From: Branchiostoma floridae
Taxonomy: Eukaryota > Chordata > Leptocardii > Amphioxiformes > Branchiostomatidae
Reading direction: 5' to 3'
Assembly (NCBI RefSeq): GCF_000003815.2
Contig: NC_049994.1
Coordinates: forward strand, 2,061,288 to 2,125,287
Length of the DNA: 64,000 bases
Made by a program: the position numbers and the translations under genes. The notes below the pieces were generated by a model that had not been told where the DNA came from, searched no databases, and saw only the letters and a program-made list of their open reading frames with translations. Below are positions 55,518 through 64,000 of this stretch, piece by piece. Each line of letters opens with the position of its first letter. The first letter of the stretch is position 1.

Positions 55518-58500
55518 CTATGTTGTTAAATGTAAAAGTGCAGGGCATGACTTTGCTACTGCCTCTCTTATTGCTAGTTTTGCAGACAACAATATCCATT
55601 CAACGTCTTTCGGAAGCAGCAACATCTTGTGCTGTAGTGCTATGTGAACCAGCCAGAATTGCCATGATGAAAGTGACAGACGGTCACCAAAAAGTCGTTA
55701 TGAATAAAGCAATTTTTGTGTTAAATGAGTTTCTTTATTAAGCGACGTACCGACCAGATGAAACTGTTCACGAATTTCCATTCAACTAGCAGTGAGGCCA
55801 AAGCCCATACATGTGTCACCTTACCTGCTGACGCAGTTCTTTAGGAACGCCAGGTTCTGTTGTTCCTCTTCGTCCCTTGGAATCGCAACGATGCCGCCTT
55901 GTTGTCTGCATTCTTCCTGTGCACCCCAATACGTTGAGCTGCCTTCAGGGACGGTGTACGTCTTACCACTGGGCAGTACGATTCGGTTGTCTTGCGGACA
56001 GGGTGCTTCAAAGACAATAGTTCGGAGACCGAATACCTCCATGAAATATTCTGATGATGCAGATGACTTTCACATCTGCATAATTTATGCTTGATTATGA
56101 ACATCTTTAACCCTATTCAGACCGGGCTTTTTTGGTCATCCCTGGACCGGGGGGGGGCTTTTGAGGCCCTCCACTTCTAAGTCCTATAACTCTAATACGA
56201 CGTGCCTTAGGGCCACCAAATTTTCAGGACATGATGTCGACATAATATCTGACAAATATTTGACGTTTGACGTTACGTTGACGTTAGATGATGTAATTAT
56301 GACGTCATCAATTTGATTATATTTGCCGGATCCATGAAAAAAGGGTATTCTCAGAAAACTTCAAGTTATGCAACAAAAATGTAACAACAAGTGCAGATAA
56401 CAGAGTAATAATGTTTATTACGACTTGTGTTACCAATAGCAACATCAATGACGTCAAAATGACGTCATAAAATGACGTCATGCACATCTAAGATACGAGT
56501 TGGGCTCCGCCATATTATATCCACCACCTTGAATTTTTAAAAATACTTTTTTTGCAACAAATAATCACAAAGGGCAATGAAAATAGACTAAATTTATTCA
56601 TTTAGATGGTTTTTGATGAAAAAATACCAGGTAGTTACAAATTTTAAGGGATAATTAGCTTGTTATTCTTGATCTGGCCATACGGTCCGCCATCTTGGAT
56701 TTTGGGCTGATGACGTCATCAAATTAGCATAATTTATGCATATATGATTATGAAAGATATGCTTAATAATATAAGATTTTATTTATGTAACAAAATAGCA
56801 GTAATATAGCAAATAAATGTGAAAAATACATTGTTAGAACCAAAAATAGTGATTTTTGCAAAAACTGCCTGTCAACAAACGGTTGCCATGGCAACACGAA
56901 AAAATGGAAAATTTGTCAAACTTCGCAAATTTGTTGCCAACAATATTTTAGGAAAACTCACCAAATTTGGTGGCTCTAGCGTAAGCCGTTCTGGCGTTAT
57001 AGGACATCGAAGTTGGCGCGGGCCTCAAAAGCCCCCCCCCCGGTCTGAATAGGGTTAACTAACTTACAATGGTCACAATACTGACAATCCAATCATTTAC
57101 TATATGTACTGAGATTAATTAGGGCACTTTGACGTTAATCGTATGCAATATTATGCAATTTAGAGACCTATTTGCATGATTGATATCTGCTAATCTTCTA
57201 CCTACCACAAACTATGTAATTTATGTTACAGGTATTTGAGTCCTTAAAGGGAAACACTATAAACAAAAATAAAATTTAGGCCGGACGAGATGGCCGACAT
57301 CTGCCCGCGCCGCTAAGCCAACAATGTTCTTCTTGCGTTGAGATACATACAAACTACGTTGGAAATTGGACGGTATTCCAGACCTAGTTTGCAGGTGCGT
57401 TCAACCAATCAGATATTGATTATACTAGTAACGCTTACGTAGGAAACTTGATAATTCTCTTCCCGTCGTAGATTCCAGCTCTGTTGAAAAGCTGCACATT
57501 TCTTTGGGCAGTACAATTAGTTTTTGCAATATAATGCAAATTATGGAAGTGTTGCAAAATTGATATCTGCTAATCTTCCTACCTACCTACCACGAGTTAT
57601 ATGTTACAGGTATTTGTGTCTTATAGTGGAAAACACTATAAATATAGATTTTCTCATTAACCCTATTCAGACCGGGCTTTATTTGGTCTTCCATGGACGG
57701 GAGGGGGGGGGGGTGGTGGGAGGGGGGATGGACGGTCTTTTGAGGCCCGCCCCTTCTGACACCTGTAATTCTAAAACGAATTATCGTATGGCCACCAAAA
57801 TTTTCAGAGCATGAAATAGACATAATATCTGACATTTATGTACGTTTGAAGCAACGGTGACGTAATATGACGTAATTATGACGTCATCAATTTGACTTAA
57901 TTGGCTGGAACCGTGAAATGGGGAAAACCTTAAAATCCCAGAAAACCTTAATGTAAGCTACAAAAATGTAAAAGTAAGTGCAGATAACAGAACGATAATG
58001 TTTATTACGACTTATCTTGCCAATAACAACATCGATGACTTGTCATAATGACGTTTTGACATTTGTAAAAGACGTCACGTAAATTATGTCACACAGTAAG
58101 GAGCATGTGACGTGTTTTAGTATGTCGGCAGTGTGACGTGTGACATCTGTAAAAGACGTCACGTACCTTATGTCACACGTTAAGGAGCATGTGACGTGTT
58201 TTGGTATGTCGTGTGACATCTGTAAAAGTCGTCACGTACTTTGTTTCACACGCGACGTGAATATTACGGATCTGTTAAAATACGTCTACAAAGACATAAG
58301 TCACGCCCTACTAAATCGTTAACTAAGTTATTGATAAAATGACGTCAGCTATGCCGCACCTAAGTGTGTCGTCTCAATAAAACGTCTGACGTCACGTTAT
58401 TTTACGTCCCATGTGATGTGAATTTAGAAAAAACGTCACGTATATAGCTTCCGTATTTTTGAAACAAACATATTGCCATATACAGTATATCCGGTCGGGC

Positions 58501-61500
58501 CACGACACATGAAAAATTGATATTTCCTGTTTTAAGCGAAAACGGAGTCCGGCAGGGGTCGCTTATGAAAACGTGGGACTTATGGAGGTGTACCAGATTT
58601 GTATATATTTTAAGATGTCAGAACTCTCATAATGCAAAAATAGGCAAATATATCGAAGACTGCTCTGCTTTAGCAAGAATACCGAAACTAATGGTTAGCC
58701 TACTCCATTGTAATACTATATCAATGAATTATGTTAGCCCTTATTGTTATGTTAACTACGTTGTTAAGGTAATCAGGAGGTATGTCTGAGCAATATTTCT
58801 TTCCAAAAGATAACCATCAATGTTAGTAGATATGTACTTCTATTTTTAAAATATAACATACTTTGCCATCAAATATTGCTATTTGTTGGCCAATTTTCAA
58901 GGCCAATGTAGCTATCTCAAATTACACAAAAATTTCAAAATCTTCACAACCATCATTTGATAGGTCATTGTGAAAGAAACAGAATGGCTTTTATTGCGAA
59001 AAAGTCGGACATGCCGTTAGAGAGTTATGGCCATCAAAGGCCTGAAAGGTACGCCGTAATTTCTCCGGATCAGCTGATTAAAAATGCAAGATTACAATAT
59101 CTCCGCAATCATACAAGATACAAGGAAAAAACTTGGTATACTGGGCTTTTGCAACATGCTGAATTGAACTATGGCTATGAAATTTACATATCTAGTTCAG
59201 AAATGATAAATAATCCTGAATAATTGAGTTCCAGGGGTAATAAAATCCGAGCCAGCTAATTAAATATGCAAAAGCACTAAACTGGCAAAATGGATCTTAT
59301 TTTGAAATATGCCCTGTAAGGTAGAATGTCTCGCATTTATAGTTTATGCTATTTTGATGACGTTATGGGCCAAAATCCAAGACGGTGGACAATGTCATTT
59401 TCAACGTTGAATACATGTTTTTTTTTTTTACTCAAATTCCTTCAAAATCTTTTATTTTGTTACAAAAGAAAATCACTTCAACTTTTTAGTCCACTTCTAT
59501 TGGTTTTTGGGGTTATATGTGGAAAAAAATCTTATTTTAGACAATTCAAGCTGGTCGAACCAAGATGGCGAACAAATGACGTCATTTTCTGACGTCATAT
59601 AGGCGTCAGTGTCGTCGTCATTGGCAGCAAAAGACTTGGCAGACTTAGACTATAATAAGTTGGGCTTTTTAGTCATCGTTTTTAAGTACAGCGGAAATTT
59701 CGTATTTAGACGATTTCAGCCCAAAATATGACATTATGAAGTCATAATTATGTCATATTACGTCATAATGATACGAAAGTTACAAAAAATATAAAACTTT
59801 ACTAGTACATCATCCCATCTAAATTTGGTGATCGTAACCCAAGCCGTTTTGAAATTACGAAAGGGGGGTCAAAAGAGCCCCCCCCCCCCGGAATAAAAAA
59901 AAGCCCGGTCTAGATAGGGTTAAGCTTTATCCTATTATCCCTCTATTTTGTACTTTGTGTAATAGCCGTTGCCATACATTGTACCATGTAAAATTGCCGT
60001 GCAATAAAGTTCTTTTTCTTCTTATCAACTCTCACCTCACCAATTTCCTAGATGAAAATACACTTATATCTCCCAATCAAGCCGGCTTTAGCAACTTTAA
60101 GAAAGCCTTCGATTCCGTTCGGAGAGAGAGTTTCCGTTATAGATTATTAGAGTCAGGAGTGGGCGGCAATTTCTATAAGCTTATCAAATGTATGTACTAA
60201 AAAACCCAGACTTGCGTCAAAACATCGTCTGGTTAACCCTATTCAGACCGGGGGGGGGAGGGCTTTTGAGGCCTGCGCCAACTTTGATGTCCTATAACGC
60301 CAGAACGGCTCACGCTAGAGACACCACATTTAGTGAGTTTTCCTAAAATATTGTTGGCAACAATTTCACGAAGTTTGACAAATTTTCCATTTTTTCGTGT
60401 TGCCATGGCAACCGTTTGTTGACAGGCTGTTTTGCCGAAAATCACTATTTTTGGTTCTAACAATGTATTTTTCACATTTATTTGCTATATTACTGCTATT
60501 TTGTTACATAAATAAAATCTTATATTATTTAGCATATCTTTCATAATTATATATGCATAAAGTATGCTAATTTGATGACGTCATCAGCCCCAAATCCAAG
60601 ATGGCGGACCGTATGGCCAGATCAAGAATAACAAGCTAATTATCCCTTAAAATTTGTAACTACCTGGTATTTTTTCATCAAAAACCATCTAAATAAATGA
60701 ATTGAGTCTATTTCCATTGCCCTTTGTGATTATTTGTTGCAAAAAAAGTATTTTTAAAAATTCAAGGTGGTGGATATAATATGGCGGAGCCCAACTGGTA
60801 TCTTAGATGTGCATGACGTAATTTTATGACGTCATTTTGACGTCATTGATGTTGCCATTGGCAACGCAAGTCGTAATAAACATTATTATTCTGTTATCTG
60901 CACTTGTTGTTACATTTTTGGAGCATAACTTGAAGTTTTCTGAGAATACCCTTTTTTCATGCGTCCGGCCAATATAATCAAATTGATGACATCATAATTA
61001 CGTCATCTTACGTCAACGTAACGTCAAACGTCAAATACTTGTCAGATATTATGTCGATATAATGTCCTAAAAATTTGGTGGCCCTATGGCACGTCGTTTC
61101 AGAGTTATAGGACTTCAAAGTGGAGGGCCTCAAAAGCCCCCCCCCCCCCCCGGTCCAGGGATGACCAAAAAAAGCCCGGTCTGAATAGGGTTAAACGCCA
61201 TCATTTGCAACCGAGAAGGGTGTCAGGCAAGGCTGTAACCTTAGTCCTACACTCTTTAACCTGTTCATAAACGACCATGTACTTGATGATACTGAATGCT
61301 CACCAGCCTCTCTAAATAACTTGTTTGTATCATGCCTTTTATGCAGATTATGTTGTTATATTTCCGATAAAGGACTGCAAATTACCCTGGATAGATTGAG
61401 CGACTTTTGTACGAAATGGAAATTAAAAGGCTATTTAAAGAAAACAAAATTCATCATCTTCAACAAATCTGGCCGGTCATTCCCAAAACAAACATTCTCT

Positions 61501-63069
61501 TTTGGGCAAGACATATCAGACATAGTCCAGTCCTACTGCTACTTGGGCTTGAATATTACTGCATCAGGCAGTTTCTCTCTTGCACAAGAACAGCTCTCAC
61601 TCAGAGCAGGAAAGGCTATGTTCAGTCTCAAATCACTACTCGGTTCGTCTGTATCAAACCAATACTTTTGTATGGATGTGAAATCTGGGGCAAAGACCAT
61701 ATAAATGACACCTCACCTATTGAAAGTTCCCATCACCAGTTTTGCAAGAATGTACTTGGTGTGCACAGACACAGTAGCAATGTAGCAGCTAGAGCAGAAC
61801 CAGGAAGGTTCCCGTTACATTTATATATATCCTTGCGAACTGTAAAATTCTGGACACACTTAACACAACAGGACACCGATACACACCCACTGCTAGTTGA
61901 TGCTCTCCGATTACAACATACATCACTGACAAATAGTCGCAGACGGACGAGTTAAGAAGATGTTCGATCACTGTGGTTACTCATACTTATTATATTCTGA
62001 TAACACAAACTATGGTCCTCAACAAATATGAAAACTATTAAGGGCAAGATTTTCAGATTTGTATATTCAAACTTCCTTCCATAATCTGTCTACCTATACT
62101 GGCAAGCTTAGATTTTATAGAAAATGTAAAACCAAACATTGTATAGAGAAATATCTCGAGAACTTTGTGATTTTGAGTAGCGTTAACGCGTTCCGCTACC
62201 TGTAAGATTAGAATTAGTGCCCACCCCTGGAATAGAAAAGGGGAGATATATGAAACTACCTGTGTCTGAGAGGATTTGTAAATGTTGCTCCTCAAATGCT
62301 GTGGAAGACGTGAGTCATTTTATCTCTAGTTATTCTCTTTATGGTGATATAAGAAACCAAATATTTATGAGTGTATTCAATATACACGCTTACTTTCCAA
62401 CTATCCCTGACAATGAGAAATCAATCCTATTATCAAAATCAAAGAACCCGCATATTGTAGAAGAAGTGGGTAATCGTCTTCCACTGCCTAAAAAGAAGAA
62501 GTCAATCCCAACAAAACTAGTACAATGTACACCTAAGTAGCACAACATAGTCATAGTCATTGAATGTAGTTCTTAGCACCTTTGTACTTTCCTTATCATG
62601 CGTGTTTTTTGTACCTACAAGTATCCTTCGGGCATAAACTTGCAATAAAACATATATTATCAATGTCCATTAAGACTTAAACCACTGTGCACGCATGTGA
62701 CGCAATGATCTGCGGATTCCAACAAAAGCTAGGCTGAGGCGCAAGCCGTCGCAAGGGACGTCCAAAGAAAAATCTAAAAATCTTGACTGTCTGAAACGTC
62801 ATTTCCTGTATTTGAGGGGCACATTTTGCTTGTATTTACTAAGGCCCCTAAATCCACTCTTATTTCGATGACCCTCCCCCCAGGCCAAAAATAATTCGAT
62901 GACCCTCTCCCCAGGCCAAAAAAATTCATGGCCCTCCCCCAGTGCACCCCACCCCACCCCACACCTCTCGGTAAAAATCGTGAAGTCCCTTACCTTGTTG
63001 AGCACTGGTCAAGCAGGCGAATAATACCACGAGGATGAACTCCTTAAACCAGCCATGTAAACCAGCCAT
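55297..63069 (-). CDS. Secreted C-type lectin domain protein, three exons (3' end not found)
   Basis: Exons at 63069-62994, 56005-55825 and 55517-55297 (76, 181 and 221 nt) join with matching phases (1, then 2) to 159 codons plus one base. Exon 1 is a signal peptide (hydrophobic FILVVLFACL, cleavage near SAQQ). The rest is one CTLD: YWGAQEECRQQGGIVAIPRD (51-70), FWLGI (90-94), SWASGEPD (114-121), C126, WADASC (142-147) and YVCE (153-156). Likely disulfides are C58-C155 and C126-C147. The calcium/sugar motif reads EPD instead of EPN or QPD, and WND is WAD, so classical Ca-dependent sugar binding may be weak or lost. CTLD proteins are extracellular recognition or adhesion molecules; the ligand is unknown. 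The 7 kb first intron holds nested MITEs and a LINE. Linking exon 1 to exons 2-3 is inference from phase and position. The reading after exon 3 must continue in an exon left of 55297. Confidence 0.75.
55825..56005 (-). CDS. Lectin exon 2 (N-terminal half of CTLD)
   Basis: Acceptor TTGTCTTTGAAG before CACCCTGTCCGC, donor GCAG|GTAAGG. Begins (A)PCPQDNRIVLPSGKTY and covers helix 1 and the AIPRDEEEQQNLAFL stretch. A longer 5' extension to an ATG at 56042 is possible but lacks a signal peptide. Confidence 0.8.
56107..57058 (+). mobile_element. TTAA-flanked (piggyBac-like) MITE, intact copy
   Basis: TTAACCCTATTCAGACCGGG at 56107 and CCGGTCTGAATAGGGTTAA ending 57058: 952 bp with TTAA at both edges. 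The interior has at least five GACGTCA sites and the X-box GTTGCCATGGCAAC at 56882-56895. It is a near-identical reverse complement of 60233-61194. Lies in lectin intron 1. The open frame starting at 56819 is a by-product shared by the two copies. Confidence 0.88.
57657..59923 (+). mobile_element. TTAA-flanked MITE-family composite, 2.27 kb
   Basis: TTAACCCTATTCAGACCGGG at 57657 and CCCGGTCTAGATAGGGTTAA ending 59923. The left part matches copy 1 (1723); the right part matches 51340-51966. The middle contains the GACGTCACGT-rich repeat (58060-58448) and unplaced sequence (58450-59290). No transposase reading was recognised in the middle. Confidence 0.6.
58060..58448 (+). repeat. GACGTCACGT-rich repeat, copy 2
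   Basis: Two near-identical tandem units of about 70 bp (TGACATCTGTAAAAGACGTC, ACGTACCTTATGTCACAC, AAGGAGCATGTGACGTG) are followed by the part shared with 54590-54716 (GTCCCATGTGA(C/T)GTGA). Dense in CRE-like and CACGTG-like words. Confidence 0.7.
59935..62660 (+). mobile_element. LINE (RT fragment plus 3' end) split by a TTAA MITE
   Basis: Left of the MITE: SHLTNFLDENTLISPNQAGF (60030-60090), joined by an internal deletion to FKKAFDSVRRESFRYRLLES and MYxKTQTCVKT. Right of it: EKGVRQGCNLSPTLFNLFIN (61215-61275), FCTKWKLKGYLKKTKFIIFN near 61410, QSYCYLGLNITASGSFSLAQ near 61538, and the C-terminal SERICKCCSSNAVEDVSHFI (62267-62326). The 3' end is CTTCGGGCATAAACTTGCAA near 62626. Frameshifts and a missing FADD region make it dead. 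Same family as 46437-47075. Confidence 0.85.
60233..61194 (-). mobile_element. TTAA-flanked (piggyBac-like) MITE inserted in a LINE
   Basis: TTAACCCTATTCAGACCGGG at 60233 and CCCGGTCTGAATAGGGTTAA ending 61194 (962 bp), with the LINE resuming in the same order on both sides. X-box GTTGCCATGGCAAC at 60399-60412; several GACGTCA sites. Reverse orientation relative to 56107-57058. Confidence 0.92.
62661..62993. repeat. Small tandem repeat (ATTCGATGACCCTCCCCCCAG)
   Basis: Near 62862-62945, three units of about 29 bp share TTCGATGACCCTC and CCCCAGGCCAAAAA-type words. The segment at 62787-62825 resembles part of the hAT-type MITE at 33057-33100. Gly-rich minus frames are by-products. Confidence 0.5.
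62994..63069 (-). CDS. Lectin exon 1 (signal peptide)
   Basis: ATG at 63069-63067, donor CAAG|GTAAGG, phase 1. The first 25 bases contain a direct repeat of ATGGCTGGTTTA; the second ATG is out of frame. An upstream in-frame ATG at 63150 exists, but its reading would bury the signal peptide, so the inner ATG is preferred. It could belong to another gene. Confidence 0.65.
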
Positions 63070-64000
63070 GTTATTCCAGCCTGTTTCCCAGCAGAAGAAC
63101 TCCGGTACAGAAATGTTGAATAGCGGCACTCCTACCGTACACACTTCCACTGGTACCGTGTAGCATTTAACGATACTCCACTTCCTGATTCTCCTACCAC
63201 TTATAGTTTTAGCCGCCCGCTATTTCTCATTAATTAAAACAAAAGTGTACTTAACAAAATTAAAACAGCTTTTTTTGAGAAAGTTTCCGTCCAGACGAAA
63301 GAGCCAGACAAATTCTCCAAATCTGACTTGTTCACTATGCCTTAGACGGTCCGAAAATGCAACGTTTTGATTTAAGAAAAGTGGTGTCCACCACACTACG
63401 GACTGTATCAATTGAAGACAGAAAAATTGAAAAATAAAATATTTGACAAGGGAAGATAGGGCGAAACCATTGCAGCGACGGGTGGTGAACAAATCAAAAG
63501 TAAGCAAGCAGAAACTGACAGAGAATACTTCATCATCATCAATGCTTCAGCAAGACACGTGACCTGTTCGTAAATTCTAAATATTGCTTCAAAATAACGT
63601 AACTAACAATACCAATCCTAACACTATGAAACCATTTGTCTTCAACACCCCTCAACAGAAATATCGAGGAATTCAGCCATTTTTTTACATTAGTCTCAGG
63701 TAAACATGATTAAATTTGAAATATTAATGACAGCTGAAACAAGGACAGTGCTGACGTAATACTTGGCACGGCAGGGTTATCTGTTGCTTCTCGGATTCGC
63801 CTGTCAATTTTTATTTCCCAAAAAAAATCCCTGACCAATAAACTGGTGGACGTAACGACTGATAAGTATCTAATACCAGCTCAAAAAAGAACAAGAAACA
63901 GCCATGACCTCAAGTACCAGCTGCAGAGTTACCAAGTGTTCAAAAATTCGCATTTTCCCTATCGTGGAATTTGTAGCCACAGCAAGCACCGTAGGGGCAT
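63070..64000. other. 5' flank of the lectin gene; no other gene recognised
   Basis: It would hold the lectin promoter and 5' UTR; no TATA box was identified. A plus frame from 63903 stays open to the window edge but is too short to judge. Confidence 0.35.

Noticed and set aside
56819-57052. Conserved 77-78 codon ORF (starting MKNTLLEPKIVIF) seen at two places
   Set aside because: It lies within two copies of the same MITE in inverted orientation. It spans the X-box palindrome and the C-rich TIR and has no homology to a protein family.
63903-64000. Plus frame open to the right window edge
   Set aside because: Only 32 codons, with no compositional shift, no recognisable motif and no supporting splice site.

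Overview
This looks like a piece of an invertebrate-chordate nuclear genome, most likely a lancelet (Branchiostoma). That is inference. It rests on split genes with GT/AG introns, a mitochondrial fission factor gene, a C-type lectin gene, and a very dense mixture of degenerate LINEs, tRNA-like SINEs and many small inverted-repeat (MITE-type) elements. Nothing looks prokaryotic or viral. Three runs of N break the sequence: 654-1092, 16370-17067 and 48901-49000.

Host genes are sparse, and every one I can support is on the minus strand. (1) Positions 1-63 hold the N-terminal exon of a probable secreted or membrane protein that runs off the left edge. (2) Positions 5969-7273 hold the three C-terminal exons of a short-chain dehydrogenase/reductase; its upstream exons were not found. 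(3) Positions 33867-38385 hold a four-exon gene giving a 223-residue tail-anchored protein with the layout of mitochondrial fission factor (MFF); all splice phases agree. (4) Positions 55297-63069 hold a secreted C-type lectin: a signal-peptide exon, a 7 kb intron full of nested transposons, and two lectin-domain exons; the last exon was not found. Two further candidates are weak: a 43-codon GC-rich ORF at 25295 (+) and a 55-nt exon at 22873-22927 (-).

The rest is repeat. From 1 to 5.1 kb there is a LINE tail, a TTAA-flanked MITE, a CTTCACACG-terminated MITE and diverged tandem repeats. From 7.9 to 13.2 kb there is a MITE with a 9-bp target duplication, a repeat cluster, a dead L1/Tx1-like LINE and a diverged MITE. 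From 13.56 to 18.66 kb a CR1/L2-like LINE sits inside an older LINE. From 19.2 to 20.2 kb there is an antisense LINE remnant. From 23.3 to 25.2 kb there is a ~298-bp satellite with an alternating A-B higher-order pattern. From 27.9 to 28.7 kb there is a perfect 59-bp palindrome beside a 0.7 kb foldback. From 31 to 43 kb the MFF locus is packed with MITEs; one sits at the exon 1 donor, one is a foldback with a promoter-like loop, and just upstream there is a 3.7 kb element with perfect 21-bp inverted ends. From 48.7 to 50 kb there is a microsatellite and a 1 kb purine-rich minisatellite. From 50.4 to 62.7 kb there are repeated, nested copies of a TTAA-flanked (piggyBac-like) MITE family, CRE-rich repeats, and a LINE split by one of those MITEs.

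The most interesting pattern is the TTAA-flanked MITE family. Several copies carry the 14-bp palindrome GTTGCCATGGCAAC, the classical X-box (RFX) motif, together with multiple TGACGTCA (CRE) sites. The family could therefore spread ready-made regulatory sites through this genome.
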